Of a stretch of DNA of 53,438 bases, positions 16,788 to 24,839 are shown one piece after another. How positions within the stretch are numbered: position 1 is the first letter of the stretch; each line of letters begins with the position of its first letter. Both the position numbers and the translations under genes were made by a program. Source of the DNA: Lachnospiraceae bacterium. Lineage in GTDB: Bacteria; Bacillota; Clostridia; Lachnospirales; Lachnospiraceae. Location: NCBI GenBank assembly GCA_016290615.1, contig JAEEUS010000012.1:1-53438 (forward strand), read 5' to 3'. The notes beneath the pieces are model-generated. The model was not told the origin of the DNA. It saw only the letters and a list, made by a program, of their open reading frames with translations, and did no database searches.

Positions 16788-17873
16788 ATGGCTGTGAAAC
16801 GTATAGTTTTAACAGGCGGTGGTACCGCAGGACACGTTACACCCAATATCGCATTGCTACCTTCATTAAGGAAGGCGGATTACGAGATTTTTTATATAGG
16901 ATCCTATGACGGGATCGAAAAAAGGCTCATGGCCGATTTCGGCGTAGAATATCATGGTATCGCGACTGGTAAGTTCAGAAGATACTTTGATCTTAAAAAC
17001 TTTTCCGACCCTTTCAGGGTTCTTAAGGGATACAGAGAGGCGAAAAAAATCTTAAAGGAGATCAAGCCTGATGTAGTATTCAGCAAGGGAGGATTTGTAT
17101 CTGTTCCGGTTGTGCGTGCGGCAGCAGATCTTAAGATACCCTGTATAATTCATGAATCAGATATGTCCCCCGGACTTGCCAACAGACTCTGCATACCTGT
17201 AGCCGACAAGGTTTGCTGCAATTTCCCTGAGACTGTTTCAAAGATCCCGGCAGGCAAGGCCGTTCTTACAGGTTCTCCCATCAGGGCGGAACTGATGCAG
17301 GGAAGCATAGAGGCGGGATATAAGCTGTGCGGATTCAATTCAAGCAAGCCAGTTATCATGGTTATCGGAGGCTCTCAGGGTGCCCAGAGCATCAATGAGG
17401 CTGTAAGAGAATCGCTTGATACCCTTCTTAAGGATTTCCAGGTAGTACATATTTGCGGCAAGGATAAGATAGACAACCTTATGCTTTCTGTACCCGGATA
17501 TAAACAGTTTGAATATCTCAAATCAGACTTAAAGGATGTATTTGCAATGTCTGATGTTGTTATTTCAAGAGCGGGAGCAAACGCTATCTGTGAACTGCTT
17601 GCTCTAAACAAGCCCAATATACTCATTCCTTTGTCAGCGGGAAGCAGAGGTGACCAGATACTCAATGCATCTTCATTTGAAGGACAGGGTTTCAGTGCTG
17701 TCATCAGAGAAGAGGCGCTCGATCCCATCTCGCTTGTCGAGACGGTTCATGAAGTATATCTTAACAGAAATCAGTACATCGAAAACATGGTAAGCAGCGG
17801 ACAGCTCAATTCTATCAGGACTATAATGAATCTGATAGAGGATTGCGTAAGCGAGGCAGAAAAAAACAAATAG
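16788..17873 (+). CDS. murG: UDP-N-acetylglucosamine--N-acetylmuramyl-(pentapeptide) pyrophosphoryl-undecaprenol transferase
   Basis: The protein has 361 residues from the ATG at 16788, which has AAGAAGG in front; the in-frame ATG at 16758 lies before the predicted transcript start. It is a GT-B glycosyltransferase: the N-terminal loop TGGGTAGHVTPN, the middle FSKGGFVSVPV, and the C-terminal GGSQGAQSIN and SRAGANAICEL motifs. It adds GlcNAc to lipid I to form lipid II at the inner face of the membrane. It stands outside any dcw cluster and is followed one base after its stop by a rhomboid protease gene. Confidence 0.95.
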   Translation: MAVKRIVLTGGGTAGHVTPNIALLPSLRKADYEIFYIGSYDGIEKRLMADFGVEYHGIATGKFRRYFDLKNFSDPFRVLKGYREAKKILKEIKPDVVFSKGGFVSVPVVRAAADLKIPCIIHESDMSPGLANRLCIPVADKVCCNFPETVSKIPAGKAVLTGSPIRAELMQGSIEAGYKLCGFNSSKPVIMVIGGSQGAQSINEAVRESLDTLLKDFQVVHICGKDKIDNLMLSVPGYKQFEYLKSDLKDVFAMSDVVISRAGANAICELLALNKPNILIPLSAGSRGDQILNASSFEGQGFSAVIREEALDPISLVETVHEVYLNRNQYIENMVSSGQLNSIRTIMNLIEDCVSEAEKNK

Positions 17874-17874
17874 C

Positions 17875-18951
17875 ATGATCATCAGGTTATTTGAAAAATA
17901 CATGCAGGATATGGGATATAGCATATTCCAGACAGGATATCCTGAAATAAAAGAATATATAAAAGATGAGAACAGCTGTGTGAATATCCTTCAGGTAGTT
18001 GATATTGATCCCCAGACAGGGATGGATCATTCAATACTTTTAAAGCAGACTGAAGATATAAGGCATTCGATCCACAACAAAGATGTTCATGTCATGAATC
18101 TTATATTCTTTGAGCAGGAAGACAAGGCAAAAGCTGTTGCCGGTGATGAATATATGTGCTGGCTGATAGATAAATCAGATTACAGACTTATCCTGCCTGA
18201 GGACAGCATTGAGGATTTTTACGGCTTAAAAAGCATTCTTGAAAACTGGCTTAATGAGACAGGCTCTTTGATAAAGAGCGGTGATATGCATGCGATAAAC
18301 GAGAAGCTCATGACAAATGAGGAACGCGAGACATATCATGAAAAGAGCAGCAAGAAACCTGCTCCGGTAGCTGTAACTCTTGTAATAGTAAATACGCTTG
18401 TTTTTCTAACAACTGTGATCATAGGAAATATCGCCGCAAACGGTGAAAATCCGTTCATTGCATCGGGAAGGATGGATTTTGACCTTGTAAGAAACGGCGA
18501 GTTTTACAGATTTATATCGGCCATGTTCCTTCATGCGGGTGCACAGCATCTTATAAGTAATATGGTGCTCCTCTACTTTATGGGAGAGATGGTCGAGAAT
18601 AAGACCGGCTCTGTACGATTTGCCATTATCTATCTTTTATCAGGTATAATGGGCAATGTGGTATCATATAGCTATGAATGGATTTCTGGTAATAGATACA
18701 CATCAGTCGGTGCCAGCGGTGCAGTCTACGGCATAATGGGAGCACTGCTGTACCTTGTGATCAAAAAGACTAAAGGCTTGAATATCCCGATAATGAGGAT
18801 GATACTGCTTGTCGCATATTGTATTTACAGCAGTTTTGCAACATCTTATATAGATTACGCGGCACACATCGGAGGTCTTGTATTCGGTTTTATTACGACA
18901 TTTATTCTGTGTGCCATCAAAAAAGGAGGCGGGAGAGAAAGTGAAGGTTAA
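17875..18951 (+). CDS. Rhomboid intramembrane serine protease with N-terminal domain
   Basis: The protein has 358 residues. Residues 1 to about 160 form a soluble domain that I do not recognise. Residues 165-348 carry six or more membrane segments of a rhomboid, with catalytic Ser281 (VGASGAVYG), His331 (AHIGG) and the oxyanion motif FLHAGAQHLISNM (H220...H225..N229). It cleaves membrane proteins within the bilayer. The start follows the murG stop by one base with no close ribosome site, so it is probably translationally coupled. Its end overlaps the next gene by 11 bases. Confidence 0.92.
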   Translation: MIIRLFEKYMQDMGYSIFQTGYPEIKEYIKDENSCVNILQVVDIDPQTGMDHSILLKQTEDIRHSIHNKDVHVMNLIFFEQEDKAKAVAGDEYMCWLIDKSDYRLILPEDSIEDFYGLKSILENWLNETGSLIKSGDMHAINEKLMTNEERETYHEKSSKKPAPVAVTLVIVNTLVFLTTVIIGNIAANGENPFIASGRMDFDLVRNGEFYRFISAMFLHAGAQHLISNMVLLYFMGEMVENKTGSVRFAIIYLLSGIMGNVVSYSYEWISGNRYTSVGASGAVYGIMGALLYLVIKKTKGLNIPIMRMILLVAYCIYSSFATSYIDYAAHIGGLVFGFITTFILCAIKKGGGRESEG

Positions 18952-19927
18952 TATTTACTATGGCGGAAGAGGACTGATGGACGATCCTACGCTTTTTGTG
19001 ATCGATAAGATGCAGGCAGTTTTAGAAGAACTCAATGTCAAGGTTGAGCGTTTCATGCTCTGCGAACAGCGTGCAGCCATAACTACTCTGCCTCAGACGT
19101 TAAAGGATGTTGACGGTATCATACTTGCAACGACTGTTGAATGGTACGGTATCGGCGGATATATGCAGCAGTTTCTTGATGCATGCTGGCTGTATGGCGA
19201 CAAGGAAAAGATCTCAAAGATCTATATGTGTCCAATAGTAATGTCAACAACCTACGGCGAGAGGGAAGGAAAGCTCAATCTCTCGACAGCATGGGAGATA
19301 CTCGGCGGACTGCCCTGTTCAGGAATATGCGGATATATCGCAGATGCGGCATCTCTTGAGATAGATGACAGGTATACGACACTTATTGAAAAGAAAGCTG
19401 AAAATGTATACAGGACCATCAAACAGAAGATGGTAAGCTTCCCTGCCAGCAACCAGGCGGTAAAGCAGATGGTATCAGTTTCCACCAATACCGATCTTAC
19501 CCCTCAGGAGTCGGAACAGCTGTCTCAGTATGCGGCCGATGACAGTTATGTTCAGCGTCAGAAAGAGGATATCCAGGATCTTGCAAGAATGTTCAAAGGC
19601 ATGATGGGCAAGGAGGCGACAGAAGGAGAATCGTTTATTACGGCATTAAAGGAGCATTTTTCTCCTGTTGCTGGATTCAAGGCTTCATTTAGGATAATGA
19701 TCGGAAAGAAGCCTCTTTCCATAACAGTCGACAATGCTGATGCCCAGTATTCTTTAGAGATGATAGACAAGGCGGATGTAGAGATAAGCATCACTGAAGA
19801 GACGATGCAGGACATTGTTGCCGGAAGGATGACTTTCCAGAGAGCATTCATGGCCGGAAATATGAAGATGAAGGGTGACTTCAAGCTGTTTAGGACTCTC
19901 GATGAGCTCTTTGTATTCATGAATTAG
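18941..19927 (+). CDS. Flavodoxin-fold / SCP2 sterol-carrier fusion protein
   Basis: The protein has 328 residues from the GTG at 18941, chosen because AAAAGGAGG stands 11 bases before it inside the rhomboid gene. Residues 1 to about 165 look like a flavodoxin/NADPH-dependent FMN reductase fold (NIYYGGRGLMDD, ILATTVEWYGIGGYMQQFLD). Residues about 220-328 match the SCP2 sterol-carrier fold: LSITVDNADAQYSLEMI, ADVEISITEETMQDIVAG, FMAGNMKMKGD. The substrate is unknown. The SCP2 part probably holds a hydrophobic ligand for the flavin domain. The reading frame has no break. Confidence 0.82.
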   Translation: MKVNIYYGGRGLMDDPTLFVIDKMQAVLEELNVKVERFMLCEQRAAITTLPQTLKDVDGIILATTVEWYGIGGYMQQFLDACWLYGDKEKISKIYMCPIVMSTTYGEREGKLNLSTAWEILGGLPCSGICGYIADAASLEIDDRYTTLIEKKAENVYRTIKQKMVSFPASNQAVKQMVSVSTNTDLTPQESEQLSQYAADDSYVQRQKEDIQDLARMFKGMMGKEATEGESFITALKEHFSPVAGFKASFRIMIGKKPLSITVDNADAQYSLEMIDKADVEISITEETMQDIVAGRMTFQRAFMAGNMKMKGDFKLFRTLDELFVFMN

Positions 19928-19941
19928 GAAGGAGAAAAAGA

Positions 19942-20349
19942 TTGAAAGACGATAATTGTATTTTTTGCAAACTTGCAAACGGTATCATACCTACCAATTC
20001 GATCTATGAGGATGATAACTTCAATGTAATACTTGATGCGGGACCTGCTACAAAGGGTCATGCGCTGATCCTTCCCAAAGAGCATTACAGAAATATTTAT
20101 GAACTGCCTGAGGAAACTGCTTCAGAAGTGTTTAAACTGGCAAAACGTATGGCAGTCACAATGACTGAAAAGCTAAGTGCTGACGGATTCAATATCGTAC
20201 AGAACAATGAAGAGGTGGCTGGACAGTCGGTATTCCATTTCCATATGCATCTCATCCCGAGATATAAAGGAGACGGACAGCATATTCTGTGGAAACCCAC
20301 AGAGCCCACACAGGAAGAACTTAAGGCTGTAAGAGACAGCTTAATATAG
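19942..20349 (+). CDS. HIT family nucleotide-binding hydrolase
   Basis: The protein has 135 residues with a TTG start after AAGGAGAAAAAG. Two Cys pairs at the N-terminus (NCIFCKLANG) and the histidine triad FHFHMHLIPRY near residue 100 place it in the HIT/HINT branch. These enzymes hydrolyse nucleoside phosphoramidates and AMP-lysine-type bonds. It lies 14 bases after the fusion gene and 18 before pgi, in a run that is probably one transcript from murG. Confidence 0.95.
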   Translation: MKDDNCIFCKLANGIIPTNSIYEDDNFNVILDAGPATKGHALILPKEHYRNIYELPEETASEVFKLAKRMAVTMTEKLSADGFNIVQNNEEVAGQSVFHFHMHLIPRYKGDGQHILWKPTEPTQEELKAVRDSLI

Positions 20350-20367
20350 TATAAAAGGAGATATATC

Positions 20368-21717
20368 ATGAGTAACAAAGTATCTTTTGACTACTCTAAG
20401 GCATCAGTCTTTGTGGCTGATCATGAAGTAGAGAACATGAAAAAGCTTGTATTGGATGCAAAGGAGCTTCTTGTATCCAAGAAAGGTCCCGGAAATGATT
20501 TCCTCGGATGGATCGATCAGCCGGTGGCATATGACAAAGAGGAGTTTGCACGTATAAAGAAGGCTGCTGAAAAGATCAAGCAGGATTCAGATGTACTGCT
20601 TGTTATCGGTATAGGCGGTTCATATCTTGGAGCAAGAGCTGCCATCGAGTTTTTAAGACACGGCTTCTACAACATGATAAGCAAGGAGCAGAGAAAAACA
20701 CCTGAGATTTACTTCGTAGGTAATTCCATCAGCTCAACCTATCTTAAGAATCTTATCGATGTTATCGGAGACAGAGATTTCTCAATAAACATGATCTCTA
20801 AATCCGGCACGACAACAGAGCCTGCCATCGCATTCCGTGTTCTTAAGTCTCTAATGGAGAAGAAGTACGGCAAAGAGGAAGCAGCAAAGAGAATATATGC
20901 AACAACAGACAGAGCAAAGGGATCATTAAAGGGTCTTGCAACAGAAGAAGGATATGAGACATTTGTAGTTCCGGATGATATCGGAGGAAGATTCTCGGTT
21001 CTTACAGCAGTAGGACTTCTTCCCATTGCGGTAAGCGGAGCTGATATTGATAAGCTCATGGAAGGCGCGGCTAGTGCAAGAGAGATGGCTCTTAACAATG
21101 CATTCGAGGATAACGATGCACTCAAGTATGCAGCCCTTCGTAACATCCTTTACAGAAAAGGAAAAGCAATCGAGATACTGTGCAACTATGAGCCCGCAGT
21201 TCACTATGTATCAGAATGGTGGAAGCAGCTCTACGGCGAGTCTGAAGGAAAGGATCAGAGAGGCATCTTCCCTGCAAGCGTAGATCTTACAACAGATCTT
21301 CATTCAATGGGACAGTTCATTCAGGACGGTGCAAGAAATCTCTTTGAGACAGTTATCAACATAGAGAAGTCAAGAGAAGAGATCATTATCGGCGAGGAGC
21401 CTGTTGATCTTGACGGACTTAACTATCTTACAGGAAAGACAGTTGATTTTGTAAATAAATCTGCAATGAACGGAACAGTACTGGCTCATACTGACGGACA
21501 GGTTCCCAACTGCATGATAAATGTTCCGGAGATGAACGAATATTATCTCGGACAGTTATTCTACTTCTTTGAGTTTGCATGCGGTGTCAGCGGATATATT
21601 CTCGGAGTTAATCCGTTCAATCAGCCCGGTGTTGAAAGCTACAAGAAGAATATGTTTGCTCTTCTTGGAAAGCCTGGCTATGAAGCACAGCGTGAAGAAT
21701 TGTTAAAGAGACTATAA
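20368..21717 (+). CDS. pgi: Glucose-6-phosphate isomerase
   Basis: The protein has 449 residues, the short Gram-positive type. Family signatures are present: [11 protein letters not shown] for substrate phosphate binding, [30 protein letters not shown] and the C-terminal [14 protein letters not shown]. It interconverts glucose-6-phosphate and fructose-6-phosphate in glycolysis and in supply for glycogen. AAAGGAG precedes the ATG. It is the last gene before a terminator shared with the convergent prepilin gene. Confidence 0.97.
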   Translation: MSNKVSFDYSKASVFVADHEVENMKKLVLDAKELLVSKKGPGNDFLGWIDQPVAYDKEEFARIKKAAEKIKQDSDVLLVIGIGGSYLGARAAIEFLRHGFYNMISKEQRKTPEIYFVGNSISSTYLKNLIDVIGDRDFSINMISKSGTTTEPAIAFRVLKSLMEKKYGKEEAAKRIYATTDRAKGSLKGLATEEGYETFVVPDDIGGRFSVLTAVGLLPIAVSGADIDKLMEGAASAREMALNNAFEDNDALKYAALRNILYRKGKAIEILCNYEPAVHYVSEWWKQLYGESEGKDQRGIFPASVDLTTDLHSMGQFIQDGARNLFETVINIEKSREEIIIGEEPVDLDGLNYLTGKTVDFVNKSAMNGTVLAHTDGQVPNCMINVPEMNEYYLGQLFYFFEFACGVSGYILGVNPFNQPGVESYKKNMFALLGKPGYEAQREELLKRL

Positions 21718-21734
21718 AAGACTGTAAAAGGAAA

Positions 21735-21766
21735 TCAGCGCCCTTTTCAGGGCGCTGAAGTTTTAA
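21735..21766. terminator. Bidirectional terminator between pgi and the prepilin gene
   Basis: TCAGCGCCC (21735-21743) pairs with GGGCGCTGA (21750-21758). On the plus strand AGTTTTAA follows. On the minus strand TTTCCTTTT follows. It serves two convergent genes. Confidence 0.8.
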
Positions 21767-21823
21767 TGTATAGAGACATCTAGCTCGGCAGAAGCTAGTT
21801 ATCTTGCAGGTTGTTCTGTTATA

Positions 21824-22294
21824 TTAGTTATCGTCAACAATGTCGCCGTTTATTAGGCTTAAGTTTGCTTTTACTCCTGATTCCGTAAAATACGGCATGC
21901 CGTTTAGTTCATGAGCGGTTATTACGATCTGATTTGATGAATCAAACCAGTTTTTGGATTTAAGCTCGTATTCGGTAATGCCTACATTTTCAAGAGCAAG
22001 CTGCCAGTAGCGATCAGCCCCGCTTCCGGTTGTATTGACAACAACCCTGTTTCCCGGAGTAAGAACTATCTTACATGTCGGAGGAATGGCTACTCGATGT
22101 CTGTCAACATCGGCTGCGAAGGTTTCTGCGGCATGACAGAGTGTTTCAACATTCTGAACATCCATTGACATTCTAGAACGTTCCACATATTTGATAAACT
22201 GGGGAGCTAGTAAGCCGACTAAAACAGCCATGATAGCTATTACTACTATAAGTTCGACCATTGAAAAACCGCTGTTTTTGCGTAACTTTTTCAT
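21824..22294 (-). CDS. Orphan type IV prepilin-like protein
   Basis: The protein has 156 residues. The N-terminus MKKLRKNSG|FSMVELIVVIAIMAVL is a prepilin peptidase (type III) signal: a basic leader, Gly9 before the cleaved bond, Glu at mature position 5, and a hydrophobic helix (about 10-30). The C-terminal globular part (about 50-156) has few Cys and no known motif. It would be cleaved and methylated, then built into a pilus or pseudopilus. No assembly ATPase, PilC or prepilin peptidase gene is near. AGGAGGAG is the ribosome site. It is transcribed against its neighbours. Confidence 0.9.
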   Translation of the reverse strand: MKKLRKNSGFSMVELIVVIAIMAVLVGLLAPQFIKYVERSRMSMDVQNVETLCHAAETFAADVDRHRVAIPPTCKIVLTPGNRVVVNTTGSGADRYWQLALENVGITEYELKSKNWFDSSNQIVITAHELNGMPYFTESGVKANLSLINGDIVDDN

Positions 22295-22317
22295 TTCAAA
22301 GCTCCTCCTGTGAGTAT

Positions 22318-22346
22318 ATAATACTACAGAACAAAGAATAATTCAA
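22318..22346 (-). promoter_or_regulatory. Promoter of the prepilin gene
   Basis: On the minus strand, TTGAAT (22346-22341), 17 bases, then TATTAT (22323-22318). On the plus strand a perfect TATAAT (22317-22322) covers almost the same bases and may serve the divergent dehydrogenase gene. Confidence 0.55.
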
Positions 22347-22361
22347 TAGAAATCTTAAAAA

Positions 22362-22384
22362 AAATTAAGGTAAAATTAAGGTAA
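22362..22384 (+). repeat. Two tandem 11-base units before the dehydrogenase start
   Basis: AATTAAGGTAA occurs twice with an 11-base period, ending five bases before the ATG at 22389. The second AAGGT serves as ribosome site. The duplication may be a slippage product or a pair of sites on one face of the helix. Confidence 0.6.
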
Positions 22385-22388
22385 TATT

Positions 22389-23348
22389 ATGAAAATAGTT
22401 TTTCTTGACAGAAACACAATAGGATCTGATATCGATGTATCGTTTTTTACGAGATTCGGAGAGCTCAAAGAGTACAATTCATGTCCCCAGAAAGAGAGTG
22501 CGGAATACATAAAGGATGCGGATGTCGTGATATTCAACAAGACTGTCATGAACAGTGATATACTCGACGGCGCACCTAACGTAAAGCTTCTATGTGTAAC
22601 TGCGACAGGATATGACAACATTGATATTCAGTACTGCAAGGAAAGAAATATCGCTGTCTGCAACGTAAGGGGATATTCCACACCTGCAGTTGTTCAGCAT
22701 ACATTTGCTCTGGCGCTGTATGTTCTGGAAAAGATATATTACTATGATAACTATGTAAAATCCGGAGAGTACTGCAAGGCATCGGGATTTTCAAATTTTG
22801 ATGAGAGATACTGGGAACTAGAAGGAAAGACATGGGGAATAGTAGGTCTTGGAAATATAGGACGCGGAGTTGCAAGAGTAGCTGAAGCCTTCGGTTGCAG
22901 AGTCATCTATCATTCCGTATCGGGAATCAACCGCTCAGATGAATATGAAAGGGTCGATTTTGATACCCTTCTTAAGGAAAGCGATATCATTTCCCTGCAC
23001 TGTCCGCTGACTGATAAGACAAGAAACCTTATAAATATGGAAGCCTTTAAGAAGATGAAGAAGTCTGCTATACTAGTGAATGTGGCTCGCGGACCCGTAG
23101 TTAATGAGCAGGATCTTTATACGGCACTGAGTGAAGATATGATAGCAGGTGCCGGACTGGATGTGCTTAGCAGGGAGCCTATGAGTGTTGACAATCCACT
23201 GGTTGCATACAAGGACAGCCGTAAGCTTATAATCACTCCTCATATGGCATGGGCGAGTGTGGAAGCAAGAGGCAGATGCATGCAGGAGATATATAAGAAT
23301 ATCGAGAGTTTTCTGGCAGGCGAGACCAGAAACCGGGTTGATATATAA
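22389..23348 (+). CDS. D-isomer-specific 2-hydroxyacid dehydrogenase (glycerate/hydroxypyruvate type)
   Basis: The protein has 319 residues. The Rossmann motif GLGNIGRG is at 153-160. The catalytic triad is R234 (NVARG), E263 (REP) and H285 (PHMAW). The strand after the glycine loop ends VIYHSVSG without the usual Asp, so NADP use is possible. It reduces a 2-keto acid such as hydroxypyruvate; the exact substrate cannot be read. It lies 22 bases before ahcY and is probably cotranscribed. Confidence 0.9.
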   Translation: MKIVFLDRNTIGSDIDVSFFTRFGELKEYNSCPQKESAEYIKDADVVIFNKTVMNSDILDGAPNVKLLCVTATGYDNIDIQYCKERNIAVCNVRGYSTPAVVQHTFALALYVLEKIYYYDNYVKSGEYCKASGFSNFDERYWELEGKTWGIVGLGNIGRGVARVAEAFGCRVIYHSVSGINRSDEYERVDFDTLLKESDIISLHCPLTDKTRNLINMEAFKKMKKSAILVNVARGPVVNEQDLYTALSEDMIAGAGLDVLSREPMSVDNPLVAYKDSRKLIITPHMAWASVEARGRCMQEIYKNIESFLAGETRNRVDI

Positions 23349-23370
23349 AAACATTTAAAGGAGAGATCAA

Positions 23371-24615
23371 ATGGAAAGTATTATCAGGGATATCAATCTT
23401 GCTGAATCCGGAGAGAGAAAGATTGAATGGGTCAAGAGAAACTGCGACCTGCTTCGTACTCTTGAGGAGGAATTCAGTCAGACAAAACCTTTTGCGGGAA
23501 AGAAAGTTGCTCTTTCCGTACATCTTGAAGCAAAGACGGCATATCTGTGCAAAGTGCTTGCTGCCGGCGGAGCCGAGATGTATGTGACAGGCTCAAATCC
23601 TCTTTCAACACAGGATGATGTTGCGGCAGCTTTGGTTAAAGCCGGACTGAATGTATTTGCATGGTACAACGCAACAGAAGAGGAATACAATTCGCATATA
23701 AGAAAAGTTCTTGAGATCGGACCGAACATCATTATAGATGACGGCGGAGATCTGGTTCATATGATGCATACGGAATTTAAGGATCTTATCCCTAATGTCA
23801 TCGGCGGATGTGAAGAGACTACCACAGGTATCATCAGACTTGAAGCCATGAACAAGAAGGGTGAGCTTAGATTCCCCATGGTAAGAGTAAACAATGCCGA
23901 CTGCAAGCATTTATTCGATAACAGATACGGAACAGGCCAGTCTGTATGGGACGGAATAAACAGAACAACGAACCTTATCGTTGCAGGAAAGAATGTTGTT
24001 GTAGCAGGTTATGGCTGGTGCGGCAAGGGCGTTGCGATGAGAGCCAAAGGCCTTGGAGCAAAGGTAATAGTTACCGAAGTTAATCCCATCAAGGCGATTG
24101 AAGCAGTCATGGACGGATTCGAGGTAATGCCTATGAATGATGCAGCTAAGATCGGTGATTTCTTCGTAACCGTGACAGGCTGTGACAAGGTAATAGATGC
24201 TGATGATTTTGCAGTTATGAAAGATGGAGCGATCCTTACCAATGCAGGCCACTTTGACTGCGAGGTCGATATGGCCGGTCTTCGCGCAATGGCTGTTGAA
24301 ACAAAGCAGATGAGAAATAACATAATGGGATATAAGCTTGCGACAGGTCAGTGGCTGTGCGTTATAGCAGAGGGAAGACTCGTAAATCTGGCTGCAGGTG
24401 ACGGACATCCTGCGGAGATTATGGATATGAGCTTTGCGATACAGGCGCTCTCAGCGAAGTACCTTGTAGAGCATCAGGGAAAGATGGATAGCATGCTGAT
24501 CGATGTTCCGACGGATGTAGATATGGATGTTGCATCAAGAAAGCTTGCATTCCTCGGAAAGAAGATCGATAAGCTTACCGAAGAACAGATAGCATATCTG
24601 AATGCTTCATTATAA
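23371..24615 (+). CDS. ahcY: S-adenosyl-L-homocysteine hydrolase (adenosylhomocysteinase)
   Basis: The protein has 414 residues, the shorter form without the eukaryotic insertion. The NAD-binding loop is GYGWCGKGVA. Signature runs include SVHLEAKTA, DDGGDLVHMMH, GCEETTTGI, NAGHFDCEVD and GRLVNLAAGDGHP. It splits S-adenosylhomocysteine to adenosine and homocysteine to keep methylation running. AAAGGAGAG precedes the ATG. No methionine-cycle neighbours are present apart from the upstream dehydrogenase. Confidence 0.96.
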   Translation: MESIIRDINLAESGERKIEWVKRNCDLLRTLEEEFSQTKPFAGKKVALSVHLEAKTAYLCKVLAAGGAEMYVTGSNPLSTQDDVAAALVKAGLNVFAWYNATEEEYNSHIRKVLEIGPNIIIDDGGDLVHMMHTEFKDLIPNVIGGCEETTTGIIRLEAMNKKGELRFPMVRVNNADCKHLFDNRYGTGQSVWDGINRTTNLIVAGKNVVVAGYGWCGKGVAMRAKGLGAKVIVTEVNPIKAIEAVMDGFEVMPMNDAAKIGDFFVTVTGCDKVIDADDFAVMKDGAILTNAGHFDCEVDMAGLRAMAVETKQMRNNIMGYKLATGQWLCVIAEGRLVNLAAGDGHPAEIMDMSFAIQALSAKYLVEHQGKMDSMLIDVPTDVDMDVASRKLAFLGKKIDKLTEEQIAYLNASL

Positions 24616-24625
24616 ACAATAAAAT

Positions 24626-24656
24626 AAGCGCATTCCCGTAAGGGATGCGCTTAAAA
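24626..24656. terminator. Bidirectional terminator after ahcY
   Basis: AAGCGCATTCCC (24626-24637), loop GTAA, GGGATGCGCTT (24642-24652), one bulge. On the minus strand the stem is followed by ATTTTATTGTTT, so it also ends the small minus-strand gene at 24665. Confidence 0.85.
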
Positions 24657-24664
24657 TATATTCA

Positions 24665-24796
24665 TTAGTCTTCGTCATCGCTCTTTGTTCCGATAAAGCT
24701 CGCAACACTCGAAACGACGCTTGAAACAACGCTTATAACAACAGCGATGATTATTATTAGAAGGCCTCCGCCCAAGATCAAGAATGAACCTGCCAT
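24665..24796 (-). CDS. Small single-pass membrane protein (43 residues)
   Basis: An ATG at 24796 opens a 43-codon frame ending with TAA at 24665. AGAGGT stands 7 bases before the start. The protein reads MAGSFLILGGG at the N-terminus, then a very hydrophobic Ile/Val segment (about residues 5-35) with a repeated VVSSV pattern, then a hydrophilic acidic tail ending KSDDED. A good bidirectional terminator follows. It sits alone, divergent from the acyltransferase gene. It could be a small membrane regulator or toxin-like peptide; no homologue is recognised. Confidence 0.65.
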   Translation of the reverse strand: MAGSFLILGGGLLIIIIAVVISVVSSVVSSVASFIGTKSDDED

Positions 24797-24839
24797 ATTG
24801 ATACCTCTGTATATTAATCTGAATTAAACACAGTATGCC

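Noticed and set aside
18878-18940. Longer frame of the flavodoxin-SCP2 gene
   Set aside because: The extra 21 residues do not fit a flavodoxin N-terminus, and GGAGG stands before the GTG at 18941.
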